From Streptomyces sp. NBC_01353 (GTDB lineage Bacteria; Actinomycetota; Actinomycetes; Streptomycetales; Streptomycetaceae), in the NCBI RefSeq assembly GCF_036237275.1, contig NZ_CP108352.1, positions 3,782,001-3,846,000 of the forward strand: a DNA stretch of 64,000 bases, read 5' to 3'. This document shows positions 25,977-34,105 of this stretch, one piece after another; the first letter of the stretch is position 1, and every line of letters starts with the position of its first letter. The position numbers and the translations under genes were made by a program. The notes under the pieces were generated by a model. The model made no database searches, was not told the DNA's origin, and worked only from the letters and a program-made list of their open reading frames with translations.

Positions 25977-26915
25977 ATGTCAGTTCCCTCGCAGCTCCCT
26001 GTCGAATTCCACGACATCGCCAAGCGCGTCAACAACTGGGGACGTTGGGGCCGGGACGACGAGATCGGGACCCTCAACCTGATCACCGACGAGGTCGTAC
26101 GGGAGTCCGTCGCGACCGTCCGCTCCGGGCACCGCGTCCCCCTCGCCCTCGACCTCCGGCAGGACGGTGTCCAGACCGGCATGATCCCGGGCCGGATCAA
26201 CCCCCTCCACGTCATGGTCCAGGTCAACCAGGAGCTCTTCGGCCCCGGCACCGTCGCCACCAGCGACGACGCCGTGACCCTCGGCCTCCAGGCCGCCACC
26301 CACTGGGACGCCCTCACCCATGTCTCGCACTCCGGAAAGATCTACAACGGGCGTCCCGCCGCCACGATCACCCCGCACGGCCGCTCCGAGTTCAGCGGCA
26401 TCCACACCGCCCGCCACATCGTCAGCCGCGGCGTCCTGCTCGACGTGGCCGCCGCCAAGGGCCTGGACCGGCTGCCCGGCGACCACGCCGTCACCCCCGA
26501 AGACCTCGACGAGGCCGCGGAATTCGGCCGCGTCACCGTCCGGGCCGGCGACATCGTCCTCGTACGGACCGGGCAGATGATGCAGTACCTGGCCGGGGAC
26601 AAGCACGCCTACGCCTTCCCCTCCCCCGGCCTCTCCATCCGTACGCCCGAGTGGTTCCACGCCCGCGATGTCGCCGCCGTCGCCAACGACACGCTCACCT
26701 TCGAGATCTTCCCGCCCGAGATCGAGAACCTCTGGCTGCCCGTCCACGCCCTCGACCTTGTCGAGATGGGGATGCTCCAAGGCCAGAACTGGAATCTGGA
26801 AAGTCTGTCCACAGCCTGTGCACAGAGGGAGCGGTACGCGTTCCTGCTCTCCGCGATGCCCGAGCCCTTCGTGGGCGGTACGGGCACACCGGTGGCCCCG
26901 GTCGCCATTCTCTGA
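25977..26915 (+). CDS. Cyclase-family protein (kynurenine formamidase-like hydrolase)
   Basis: A 312-residue metal-dependent hydrolase of PF04199. The metal motif is ATHWDALTHVSH, a variant of HxGTHxDxPxH, and the later GDIVLVRTG and the ENLWLPVHAL segment complete the family pattern. Relatives hydrolyse amides, lactones or cyclic ketone-derived esters; isatin hydrolase and kynurenine formamidase are known examples. The start has CTGGAG 9 bases upstream. Divergence from the SDR gene around operators D1/D2 ties it to the same regulon. A ring-opening role is plausible but unproven. Confidence 0.85.
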   Translation: MSVPSQLPVEFHDIAKRVNNWGRWGRDDEIGTLNLITDEVVRESVATVRSGHRVPLALDLRQDGVQTGMIPGRINPLHVMVQVNQELFGPGTVATSDDAVTLGLQAATHWDALTHVSHSGKIYNGRPAATITPHGRSEFSGIHTARHIVSRGVLLDVAAAKGLDRLPGDHAVTPEDLDEAAEFGRVTVRAGDIVLVRTGQMMQYLAGDKHAYAFPSPGLSIRTPEWFHARDVAAVANDTLTFEIFPPEIENLWLPVHALDLVEMGMLQGQNWNLESLSTACAQRERYAFLLSAMPEPFVGGTGTPVAPVAIL

Positions 26916-27091
26916 ATCGAGGAATCGAGGAGGTTGCACACGGGTGGCGGCGCACTCGCGCGCGCCCCGAGCACGGCACGGACACCGCCACCCTGGACAC
27001 GACCCGCACTCGTCGAGGGCGCCTTGGCGCACCCTCGTCGTCCCCTCACGTCGAATCGCTCACCCCAGGGTGAACAAAACGCCATGAACCG

Positions 27092-27550
27092 TCAACAGTG
27101 CACCGATGCCGTAGGGGTGGTGACCGCCGACTCCGACGGCGCCTTCGTCGCCCCGCGGTCCACCTCGCACCAGATGCTCTTGCCGGCACCCTCACGCTGC
27201 CAGCCCCATCGGTCGGCCAGGCCGTCCACCAGCTCCAGGCCACGCCCGTTGGTGTCCTCGCCCTGCGCGTGGCGTGGCTGCGGCGGCCGGTCGCTCGTGT
27301 CGGCGACCTCCACCCGTACCGTCCCGGCCTCCGGACAGCCCGCGCCGAACAGCATCCTCAGCACGGCCGGACAGCCCGTGTGCACCACGGCGTTGGTCAC
27401 GAGTTCGGAGATGAGCAGCACCAGCGTCTCGGCCAGCGGCTCGTCATCTTCTATGCCCGATCCGGCGAGCCTCGAGCGCGCCCATCGCCGGGCACGCCCC
27501 ACCTCCGCCGGGTCCGGCCCGACCTCCAACTGAACCTGAAGCACCTGCAC
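27092..27550 (-). CDS. RsbW-like ATP-binding protein (putative anti-sigma/histidine kinase-like ATPase)
   Basis: A 152-residue HATPase_c_2 protein: ELVTNAVVHT is the N box, VEVADTSDRPPQPR the G1-like box and GRGLELVDGLADRWGW the G2 segment. Streptomyces encodes dozens of these; some bind sigma factors or STAS proteins, most are unassigned. It is convergent with the cyclase gene and its long upstream region is low in G+C. A STAS protein that could be a partner is at 33437, but no evidence links the two. Confidence 0.85.
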   Translation of the reverse strand: MQVLQVQLEVGPDPAEVGRARRWARSRLAGSGIEDDEPLAETLVLLISELVTNAVVHTGCPAVLRMLFGAGCPEAGTVRVEVADTSDRPPQPRHAQGEDTNGRGLELVDGLADRWGWQREGAGKSIWCEVDRGATKAPSESAVTTPTASVHC

Positions 27551-27940
27551 CGCTCACACCATCCGAACCGGCGGACACATCGCCTCGCGCCTCACAGCCA
27601 TCGACGTCCTCACGGACCGTGATTCCCTTGTGAGACAGCATGGTTGACGTACAGTCACCGCAACAAGCGCTTCGGGCATATTCCAGCGCGAAGGAGTACG
27701 CATGGTCCATACTGTGCGACGCACGCTGCGGGGAGTCGAACAGGAGGGCGCCCAGCGCCTCCACGGGGTACGAACGGCGGGCATCGCCCGATCCGGAGCC
27801 GCCGCGTCGGCGACACCGGGACGATCCGGGCCCACAAGCACTCGCATCCCACGGAGCGTACCGGAGCGGTACCCCGACTCCGGGCCGTGACGGACCGGCC
27901 GAAGGACACAACCCGATATCGACTCTCCGTGAGCGTCCGC
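27551..27940 (-). promoter_or_regulatory. Upstream region of the ATP-binding protein gene
   Basis: Of this 390-bp stretch, about 27590-27720 is clearly poorer in G+C than its surroundings and reads as promoter and leader for the minus-strand ATP-binding gene. TGAC-GTACA-GTCA at 27645-27657 has the same TGAC-N5-GTCA skeleton as the shared operator but with weaker flanks. Short minus-strand frames (for example 27554-27847) lack a recognisable domain. I see no convincing gene. Confidence 0.4.
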
Positions 27941-28822
27941 CTACAAGGAAGCCGCCTCCGCCTCCTCCGCCTGCGCCTTCGACGGACCACGCCGGGACCG
28001 CACCCAGGCCCGCTTCAGATGCAGATGCACATCGGCCTCCCACGTGAACCCCATACCGCCGTGCACCTGAAGACAGTCCCGCGCACAGTCGACCGCCGCC
28101 TCGTCGGCAAGCAACTTCGCCCCGGCGATCTCGACGGGGTCGCCGGTGACGGCGGCCGCGTAGACGGCGGCCCGGGCCACCTCCGTCCGCACGAGCATCT
28201 CCGCACACAGATGCTTGACGGCTTGAAAGGCCCCGATGGCCTGCCCGAACTGCACCCGCGTACGGGCGTAGGAGACGGCCATCTCGGTGGTACGGGAAGC
28301 ACTCCCGAGCTGCTCGGCGGCAGTCAGCAGGGCCACCGTCAGCTGCGCGTCCCCTGCCCGCGTTGCGGGCATTCGTTCCTCCCCCGGCAACCGATGCAGG
28401 GGCGTCAGAGGATCCACCGACCGCACAGGCACGGCGCCCTGGGCGTCCCCCGTGACCACGTCCGCCTCGTCCAGCCACTCGACCAGCCCGCCGTCCACCG
28501 CCGTCACGACCACCTCGCCCTCGGCGGCACCAGGGACGCTGCCCGCCGCGAGGTGCGTGGAAATCAACGGCCCCGGCAGCAGCGCCCTTCCCGCCTCCTC
28601 GAAGAGGAGGACGGCCTCCGGGAGGCCGAGCCCCACGCCGCCCGCCTCCTCCGGGAGCCGCAGGGCGAAGAACCCGGCCGCGCCGAGCTCCCGCCACAGG
28701 CCCCGGTCCAGTCCGCCGCCCTCCACCGCGGCCCGCAGCGCATCCCGGTCGAAGCGCCCCGCGAGCAGTTCCCGTACCCCCGCCTTCAGCGCCTTCTGGT
28801 CGTCCGTCAGCCGGAAGTCCAC
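27941..28822 (-). CDS. Acyl-CoA dehydrogenase, small (catalytic-Glu) subunit
   Basis: A 293-residue acyl-CoA dehydrogenase, shorter than the usual ~380 residues. It retains the C-terminal RTRVQFGQAIGAFQAVKH and VHGGMGFTWEADVHLHLKRA, where the Glu in TWE aligns with the catalytic base of short-chain dehydrogenases. Start GTG (VDFRLTDDQKAL) is 14 bases behind the upstream dehydrogenase stop. The short/long pairing matches the alpha2beta2 FadE complexes of actinobacterial steroid side-chain degradation. Residues ERMPATRAGD are encoded by a fragment of the 45-47-bp repeat unit (about 28362-28387). Confidence 0.88.
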   Translation of the reverse strand: MDFRLTDDQKALKAGVRELLAGRFDRDALRAAVEGGGLDRGLWRELGAAGFFALRLPEEAGGVGLGLPEAVLLFEEAGRALLPGPLISTHLAAGSVPGAAEGEVVVTAVDGGLVEWLDEADVVTGDAQGAVPVRSVDPLTPLHRLPGEERMPATRAGDAQLTVALLTAAEQLGSASRTTEMAVSYARTRVQFGQAIGAFQAVKHLCAEMLVRTEVARAAVYAAAVTGDPVEIAGAKLLADEAAVDCARDCLQVHGGMGFTWEADVHLHLKRAWVRSRRGPSKAQAEEAEAASL

Positions 28823-28836
28823 GAGACCACCACCCC

Positions 28837-29973
28837 TCACCGCCCCTTCGGCAGGCCGAGTATCCGCTCGGCCACGATGTTCGCCTGGATCTGACTGGTC
28901 CCGGCCGCGATCGTGTACGAGAGCGAGGACAGCCGGTCCAGGTTCCACTCGCGCCCGAGGTCGAGCGCGTCCGGACCGAGGACGGCCGCCGCCGTGTCGT
29001 ACAGCTCCTGCCGCGCGTGCGAGTACCGCAGCTTGAAGACCGAGCCACCGATCCCCGGCACCCCGCCCGTCGCCTCCGCCTCGCTGACGTTCCACTGGGT
29101 GAGCCGCCACAGCGCACGGAACTCGGCGCTCAGCCGGCCGAGCCCGCGCCGGATCACCGGGTCGTCCCAGGCGCCGTTCTCCCGCGCCACCCCCGCGAGT
29201 TCGGCAAGCACACGCCGGCAGGCGACGACCTCACCCACGAAGGCGGTCCCGCGCTCGAAGGAGAGCGTCACCATCGTCACGCGCCAGCCGTCGTTCTCCT
29301 CGCCGACCCGGTTGGCGACCGGCACCCGGACCTCGTCGAGGAACATCTCGGCGAACTCCGTCGACCCGGCGAGGGTCCGCAACGGCCGCACGGTGATGCC
29401 CGGCGCGTCCATGGGCATGGCGAGCCAGCTGATCCCCCGGTGCTTCGAGGCCGCCCCCGGGTCCGTCCTTACGAGCAGCTCGCACCAGTCGGCGACCTCG
29501 GCGTGCGAGGTCCAGATCTTGGAGCCGGTGACGACGTACGCGTCCCCGTCCCGCACCGCTCTCGTCCGCAGCGAGGCCAGGTCGGAACCGGCGTCCGGCT
29601 CGCTGAAGCCCTGGCACCACACCTCGTCGCCGCGCAGCACCGGCGGCAGCCACCGCTCCCGCTGTGCGGGCGTCCCCTCGGCCGCGATCGTCGGCCCGGC
29701 GTGCAGCAGCCCGACGAAGTTGGCGCCGACGTAGGGGGCCCCGGCCCGCTCGGTCTCCTCCAGGAAGATCAGCCGCTGGGTCGGCGAGGCGTCCCAGTGC
29801 ACGTCCGCGTACCCGGCGTCGTACAGCGCCCGCTGCCAGCCGCAGTCGTAGGCGCGCCGGCCCGGCCAGTCCAGCGGGTCGGGCTTCGGCGGCAGCGCGG
29901 GCAGCGTTGTCGCCAGCCACTCCCGCAGCCGGGCCCGGAACTCCTCCTCCTTCTCGTCGTACGCGAGGTCCAT
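28837..29973 (-). CDS. Acyl-CoA dehydrogenase, large subunit
   Basis: A 378-residue acyl-CoA dehydrogenase with all three domains: WCQGFSEPDAGSDLASLRTRA (middle-domain flavin segment), SKIWTSHAEVADW and the C-terminal AAGTSQIQANIVAERILGLP that contacts FAD. No GGMGxxxE motif is present at the expected place, so the catalytic Glu appears to be supplied by the partner encoded just downstream. Start and upstream stop overlap as TGATG with the amidohydrolase gene, showing one operon amidohydrolase-large-small. Confidence 0.9.
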   Translation of the reverse strand: MDLAYDEKEEEFRARLREWLATTLPALPPKPDPLDWPGRRAYDCGWQRALYDAGYADVHWDASPTQRLIFLEETERAGAPYVGANFVGLLHAGPTIAAEGTPAQRERWLPPVLRGDEVWCQGFSEPDAGSDLASLRTRAVRDGDAYVVTGSKIWTSHAEVADWCELLVRTDPGAASKHRGISWLAMPMDAPGITVRPLRTLAGSTEFAEMFLDEVRVPVANRVGEENDGWRVTMVTLSFERGTAFVGEVVACRRVLAELAGVARENGAWDDPVIRRGLGRLSAEFRALWRLTQWNVSEAEATGGVPGIGGSVFKLRYSHARQELYDTAAAVLGPDALDLGREWNLDRLSSLSYTIAAGTSQIQANIVAERILGLPKGR

Positions 29974-31163
29974 CAGACGATGCCCAGGTCCAACATGCGG
30001 ATGGCGTTGCCGCGCATGAGCTTGTAGATCGTCTCGTCGTCGAGTCCCTTGACGTGGTCGAGGGCGACTTCCTTGGTGTGCGGGAAGGTGGAGTCGACGT
30101 GCGGGTAGTCGGTCTCGAAGGTGGCGTTGTCCCGGCCGACGACGTCGAGCGAGGCGATGCCGTGCTTGTCGCGGAAGAAGCAGCAGAAGATCTGCCGGTA
30201 GTAGTACGTCGACGGGGGCTCGGGGATGAGGTCCCTCACCCCGCCCCACGCCCGGTGCTCCTCCCACACGTCGTCCGCACGCTCCAGGGCGTACGGGATC
30301 CAGCCCATCTGGCCCTCGCTGTACGCCAGCTTCAGCCTCGGGAACTTGACCAGGACCCCGCTGAAGAGGAAGTCCATCATCGAGGCCATGGCGTTGTTGA
30401 AGCTGAGCGAGGCCTGGACGGCGGGCGGGGCGTCGGGCGAGGCGGCGGGCATCTGGCTGCTGGAGCCGATGTGCATGTTGACGACCGTGCCCGTCTCCTG
30501 GCAGACCGCGAAGAACGGGTCCCAGTAGCCGGAGTGGATCGACGGGAGCCCCAGATGGGTCGGGATCTCCGAGAAGGTCACGGCCTTCACGCCGCGGGCC
30601 GCGTTCCGGCGGATCTCGGCGACGGCGAGGTCGATGTCCCAGAGCGGGATGATGCAGAGCGGGATGAGCCGGCCGCCGCTGTCGCCGCACCACTCCTCGA
30701 CCATCCAGTCGTTGTAGGCGCGGACGCAGGCGAGGGCGACCTCCTTGTCCTTGGCCTCGGCGAAGGTCTGGCCGCAGAAGCGCGGGAAGGTGGGGAAGCA
30801 GAGGGAGGCCTCGACATGGTTGAGGTCCATGTCCTTGAGCCGCTCGACGGGGTCCCAGCAGCCGCGCCGCATCTCCTCCCTGGTGATGCCCTCCAGGGTC
30901 ATCTCGTCGCGGTCGAAGCCGACGGCGGCGATGTTGCGCTTGTACGGGAACTTGAGGTCCTCGTAGATCCACCAGTCGGTCGGCGGCCCGTCCGGGTCCA
31001 TCGTGATCTGGTACTTCCCACCGACGTAGGCGAGCTCCCCGATCCCGGCGGTCAGCGGCTGGGGCCCGCGGTCGCGGTACTTGGCCGGCAGCCAGGTCTC
31101 GAAGAGGTGGGCCGGCTCGATCACATGGTCGTCGACGCTGATGATCCGCGGAAGTTCCGTCAT
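29973..31163 (-). CDS. Amidohydrolase (ACMSD-like TIM barrel)
   Basis: A 396-residue PF04909 protein. It opens with RIISVDDHVIEPAHLF, the D-H metal motif of the family, and later has VVNMHIGSSSQMP, FPRLKLAYSEGQMGWIPYALER and ETDYPHVDSTFP with the closing Asp. Family members decarboxylate or hydrate aromatic and 2-pyrone acids; in actinobacteria similar genes sit in sterol, terpenoid and aromatic clusters. The ATG at 31163 has GGGAG 9 bases upstream; an in-frame ATG at 31178 is less likely. Operator E is 26 bases upstream. Confidence 0.87.
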   Translation of the reverse strand: MTELPRIISVDDHVIEPAHLFETWLPAKYRDRGPQPLTAGIGELAYVGGKYQITMDPDGPPTDWWIYEDLKFPYKRNIAAVGFDRDEMTLEGITREEMRRGCWDPVERLKDMDLNHVEASLCFPTFPRFCGQTFAEAKDKEVALACVRAYNDWMVEEWCGDSGGRLIPLCIIPLWDIDLAVAEIRRNAARGVKAVTFSEIPTHLGLPSIHSGYWDPFFAVCQETGTVVNMHIGSSSQMPAASPDAPPAVQASLSFNNAMASMMDFLFSGVLVKFPRLKLAYSEGQMGWIPYALERADDVWEEHRAWGGVRDLIPEPPSTYYYRQIFCCFFRDKHGIASLDVVGRDNATFETDYPHVDSTFPHTKEVALDHVKGLDDETIYKLMRGNAIRMLDLGIV

Positions 31164-31188
31164 GAGACCCTCTCCCATTCCCGCATTT

Positions 31189-31291
31189 CTGATGACCCGT
31201 CAGATACTGGTCGGTCTCAGGCTAGCTTCCGACCCCTGGACCGACAAGCAGCGGGCCTCTACGCTCTCCAGGCAATCTGACTGACCGTCAG
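31189..31291. promoter_or_regulatory. Shared-operator copies E and F between divergent operons
   Basis: CTGATG-ACC-CGTCAG (31189-31203) lies before the amidohydrolase operon and CTGACT-GAC-CGTCAG (31277-31291) before the CoA ligase gene. Each is within 30 bases of its gene's start codon, with 88 bp between centres, so each promoter has its own site. Confidence 0.75.
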
Positions 31292-31314
31292 TTACGGACG
31301 GAGAGGGGATCGTC

Positions 31315-32868
31315 GTGACCGACACCGCACACACCCTGGGCACCTCCCGCACCCTCTGGGAGCTCGTCGAGCGGCGCGCCGCCCTCACCCCCGAGCGGCC
31401 CGTCCTCCTCCAGGGGGACCGGGCCCTCACCTTCGGTGAGCTGCGTGAGCGCGCCGAGCGGTGCGCCGCCGGGCTGTACGGGATGGGGGTGCGGCCCGGC
31501 ACCGTCGTGGCCTGGCAGCTGCCCACCCGGATCGAGACCGCCGTCCTCTCCTTCGCGCTGGCACGCATCGGAGCCGTACAGTCCCCGGTCATCCCCTTCT
31601 ACCGGGACCGCGAGGTCGGCTTCGCGCTGCGCGAGTCCAAGGCCGACTTCTTCGCCGTGCCGGGGGTGTGGCGCGGCTTCGACCACACGGAGATGGCGCG
31701 GCGGCTCGGGGCGCGCGGGGTCTTCGAGGCGTACGACTCCCTGCCGGACGGCGATCCGGCCGTCCTGCCGCCGCCCCCTGATGGGGGCACCTCCCAGGCC
31801 GAAGGCTCTGGGGGAGGCACCGACGTGCGATGGATCTACTGGACCTCGGGGACGACCTCCGACCCCAAGGGCGTCCTGCACACCGACCGCTCGCTGATCG
31901 CGGGCGGCTCCTGCCTCGCCCACGCGCTGCGTCTGAGCGAGGACGACGTCGGCTCGATGGCCTTCCCGTACGCGCACATCGCCGGGCCCGACTACACGGT
32001 GATGCTGCTGCTCTACGGCTTCCCGGCGGTGATGTTCGAGCAGTTCGCGCTGCCCGAGGCGCTGGCGGAGTACCGCAGGCACGGCGTGACGGTGGCGGGC
32101 GGGTCCACGGCCTTCTACTCGATGTTCCTCGCCGAACAGCGGAAACTGCCGCCCGGCGAGAAGCTGATCCCGAGCCTGCGGCTGCTCGCGGGCGGCGGGG
32201 CGCCGAAGCCGCCGGAGATCTACCACGCCGTCGTACGGGAGATGGGCTGCCAGCTCACCCACGGGTACGGGATGACCGAGGTCCCCATGATCACGATGGG
32301 TGCGCCGGACGACACCGCGGAGAACCTGGCGACGACGGAGGGCCGGCCGCCCGAGGGCATGGAGATACGGATCTCCGAGGGCGGCGAGGTCCGGCTGCGT
32401 GGCGAGGCGGTCTGCCGGGGCTATCTGGACCCCGCGCAGTCGGCGGCCGCCTTCGACGAGGACGGTTTCCTGATCACGGGTGACGTGGGGCATGTGACCG
32501 CGAGCGGGCACCTCGTCCTCACGGGCCGGATCAAGGACATCATCATCCGCAAGGGCGAGAACATCTCGGCCAAGGAGATCGAGGACCTCCTGCACCGGCA
32601 CCCGGCGGTCGGCGACGCGGCCGTCGTCGGCCTCCCCGATGCCGAGCGCGGCGAACGGGTCTGCGCGGTGATCGAGCAGCCGCCGGGCGCCGAGCCCCTG
32701 ACCCTGGAGGCCGTCACGGGGTTCCTGCGCGCGGAGGGCCTCTCCGTCCACAAGCTGCCGGAGCAGCTGGAGGTGGTGGAGGCCCTGCCTCGTAACGAGA
32801 CCCTGCGGAAGGTCCTCAAGTACAAGCTGCGCGAGCGCTACGCCGGGAGCCCGGTCACTCCGTCATGA
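31315..32868 (+). CDS. AMP-forming acyl-CoA ligase
   Basis: A 517-residue class I adenylate-forming enzyme. ATP-loop WIYWTSGTTSDPKGVLHTD (about 173-190), YGMTEVPM (A5), GDVGHVTASGHLVLTGRIKD (A7-A8) and the C-terminal lysine in PRNETLRKVLKYKL (A10) are intact. It would activate a carboxylic acid as its CoA ester and is the second ligase of the operator-linked set. GTG start with GAGAGGGG upstream. Residues about 154-169 (GGTSQAEGSGGG) derive from a repeat insert just ahead of the ATP loop. Its end overlaps the convergent EF-hand gene by 14 bases. Confidence 0.92.
   Translation: MTDTAHTLGTSRTLWELVERRAALTPERPVLLQGDRALTFGELRERAERCAAGLYGMGVRPGTVVAWQLPTRIETAVLSFALARIGAVQSPVIPFYRDREVGFALRESKADFFAVPGVWRGFDHTEMARRLGARGVFEAYDSLPDGDPAVLPPPPDGGTSQAEGSGGGTDVRWIYWTSGTTSDPKGVLHTDRSLIAGGSCLAHALRLSEDDVGSMAFPYAHIAGPDYTVMLLLYGFPAVMFEQFALPEALAEYRRHGVTVAGGSTAFYSMFLAEQRKLPPGEKLIPSLRLLAGGGAPKPPEIYHAVVREMGCQLTHGYGMTEVPMITMGAPDDTAENLATTEGRPPEGMEIRISEGGEVRLRGEAVCRGYLDPAQSAAAFDEDGFLITGDVGHVTASGHLVLTGRIKDIIIRKGENISAKEIEDLLHRHPAVGDAAVVGLPDAERGERVCAVIEQPPGAEPLTLEAVTGFLRAEGLSVHKLPEQLEVVEALPRNETLRKVLKYKLRERYAGSPVTPS
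31774..31821. repeat. In-frame short palindromic repeat in the CoA ligase gene
   Basis: CCCCCTGATGGGGGCACCTC, CAGGCCGAAGGCTCTGGGGG and AGGCACC make a 48-bp hairpin-forming element of a type scattered through Streptomyces genomes. It adds 16 residues in frame directly before the ATP-binding loop. Confidence 0.7.
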
Positions 32869-33373
32869 AGTAGTGGGCGAAGGCGGTCACCGCCGCGGCC
32901 TCGTCGACCTGACCGGAGGCGACGGTCGGCAGCGTCCGGGCGCTCAGGGCCGCCGGCGCCGTGTCGACACCGAGCGCAAGCAGGGCGCGCTCGACGTCGG
33001 CGGGGGTCGCGGCGATGGCGAGGACGGCGTGCAGGAAGGGCCGGGCGATCTCGGCGAAGCGCTGGGGGTGGTCGTGCAGCCGCTTCACCGCGCCGCCGAC
33101 GAACTCCTCGCGGCTGACCCGCTGGTCGCCGTCGACATCGGCGATCCCTGCCATGCCCTGCCAGAAGGCCTCGGCGCCCTCGCACAGCGCCTGCCCCCGG
33201 TCGGAGCGGAACGACACCTCGAACTCCGTCAGAAGGCGTTTCGCCGCCGTACTGAAGTCCTCGCGCGAGATCGTCCCGTCGCCGTCCTGGTCGAAGGCGG
33301 CGAAACGGCGGGCGATCCGGCGCTGGTAGAGCTGTCCGGGGTCCTGGTCCTGCTCGGGTTCCATGGGCTCCAT
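32855..33373 (-). CDS. EF-hand calcium-binding protein (calerythrin-like)
   Basis: A 172-residue acidic cytoplasmic protein. Two canonical EF loops are visible: DQDGDGTISRED (28-39, ending in Asp not Glu) and DVDGDQRVSREE (about 78-89). Two further degenerate helix-loop-helix units fit the four-EF-hand calerythrin fold, including VASGQVDEAAAVTAF near the C-terminus. It likely buffers or senses calcium. It stands upstream of nothing on its strand but next to the STAS gene, an order conserved in Streptomyces as I recall it. Confidence 0.88.
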   Translation of the reverse strand: MEPMEPEQDQDPGQLYQRRIARRFAAFDQDGDGTISREDFSTAAKRLLTEFEVSFRSDRGQALCEGAEAFWQGMAGIADVDGDQRVSREEFVGGAVKRLHDHPQRFAEIARPFLHAVLAIAATPADVERALLALGVDTAPAALSARTLPTVASGQVDEAAAVTAFAHYFMTE

Positions 33374-33436
33374 GGGCGGAGCGTACGACGAAGGGGGCCC
33401 TCGTGCCGAGAGGGACGGCCGTGTGGAGCCGAGCCG

Positions 33437-33883
33437 CTACGCGGAGAGACGGCGCGCCTCGTGGTTCCGGGGCTGGGCGGGCACGGAGGCGGTCTGTCCG
33501 ACGAGGGAGTCCACAGGCAGGGGCCGGGCCCGCTCGTCCACGGCGTCGGTGGCGTCCGCGTAGACCTCGAAGAGCCGGCGGACGCCGAGCGCGGCCAGGA
33601 CGCGGTTGACGTGCGAGCCCTCCACCGCGCCGCGTGCGGGCAGCACGACCCGCAGCCGCCCGCCGCAGGAGCGCATCAGTCGGCGCGAGGCGATCAGTAC
33701 GCCCACGCCGCTGGAGTCGCAGAACAGCACCCCCGACAGATCGAGGACCACGTCGTGCCGGCCGCCCGCGACGGCGTCGTGGACGCGTCTGCGGACCAGC
33801 GGTGACGTCACCAGGTCCAGCTCGCCCTGGATGCGCAGCACGGTCCAGGGGTCCCGCTCGTCTTCCTCGACGTGGAGCGTCAC
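33437..33883 (-). CDS. STAS-domain anti-sigma factor antagonist
   Basis: A 148-residue SpoIIAA/RsbV-like protein. The phosphorylation site lies in LFCDSSGVGVL (Ser57 or Ser58), flanked by VVLDLSG, as in antagonists that free a sigma factor when unphosphorylated. The last ~35 residues are an unstructured tail. It is divergent from the sigma-factor gene with 222 bases between them and is likely part of the same control module. Confidence 0.9.
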   Translation of the reverse strand: MTLHVEEDERDPWTVLRIQGELDLVTSPLVRRRVHDAVAGGRHDVVLDLSGVLFCDSSGVGVLIASRRLMRSCGGRLRVVLPARGAVEGSHVNRVLAALGVRRLFEVYADATDAVDERARPLPVDSLVGQTASVPAQPRNHEARRLSA

Positions 33884-34105
33884 GACTAGCGCCCTTCAAA
33901 ACGGAGGCAGTGCTTCCTGTCTCCTCCCGCTGCCCCGCCACCGCGGAACGAAACACCCCGGATGAAAGGTGACGCTTTCTCTACCATCGCCAGGCCCCGT
34001 CGGGGCGTACTTGTCACAAAGGCAGGTGCGCTGTCGGTCGGGCGCATTACTTTGGATGGTGAACTCGGGTCGGGAGGGCAGCCGAAGAGCTCCGGAGGGC
34101 TTCGT

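Noticed and set aside
27554-27847. 97-codon minus-strand frame upstream of the ATP-binding protein
   Set aside because: It overlaps a lower-G+C promoter-like stretch, is rich in Arg/Pro/Ser and shows no recognised domain. Kept only as a regulatory region.
13675-31291. Interpreting the shared palindrome as the KstR or KstR2 operator
   Set aside because: Those consensus sequences as I know them (AAC/GTT- and CAAG/CTTG-based) do not fit CTGACG-N3-CGTCAG, so a different TetR-type protein is more likely.
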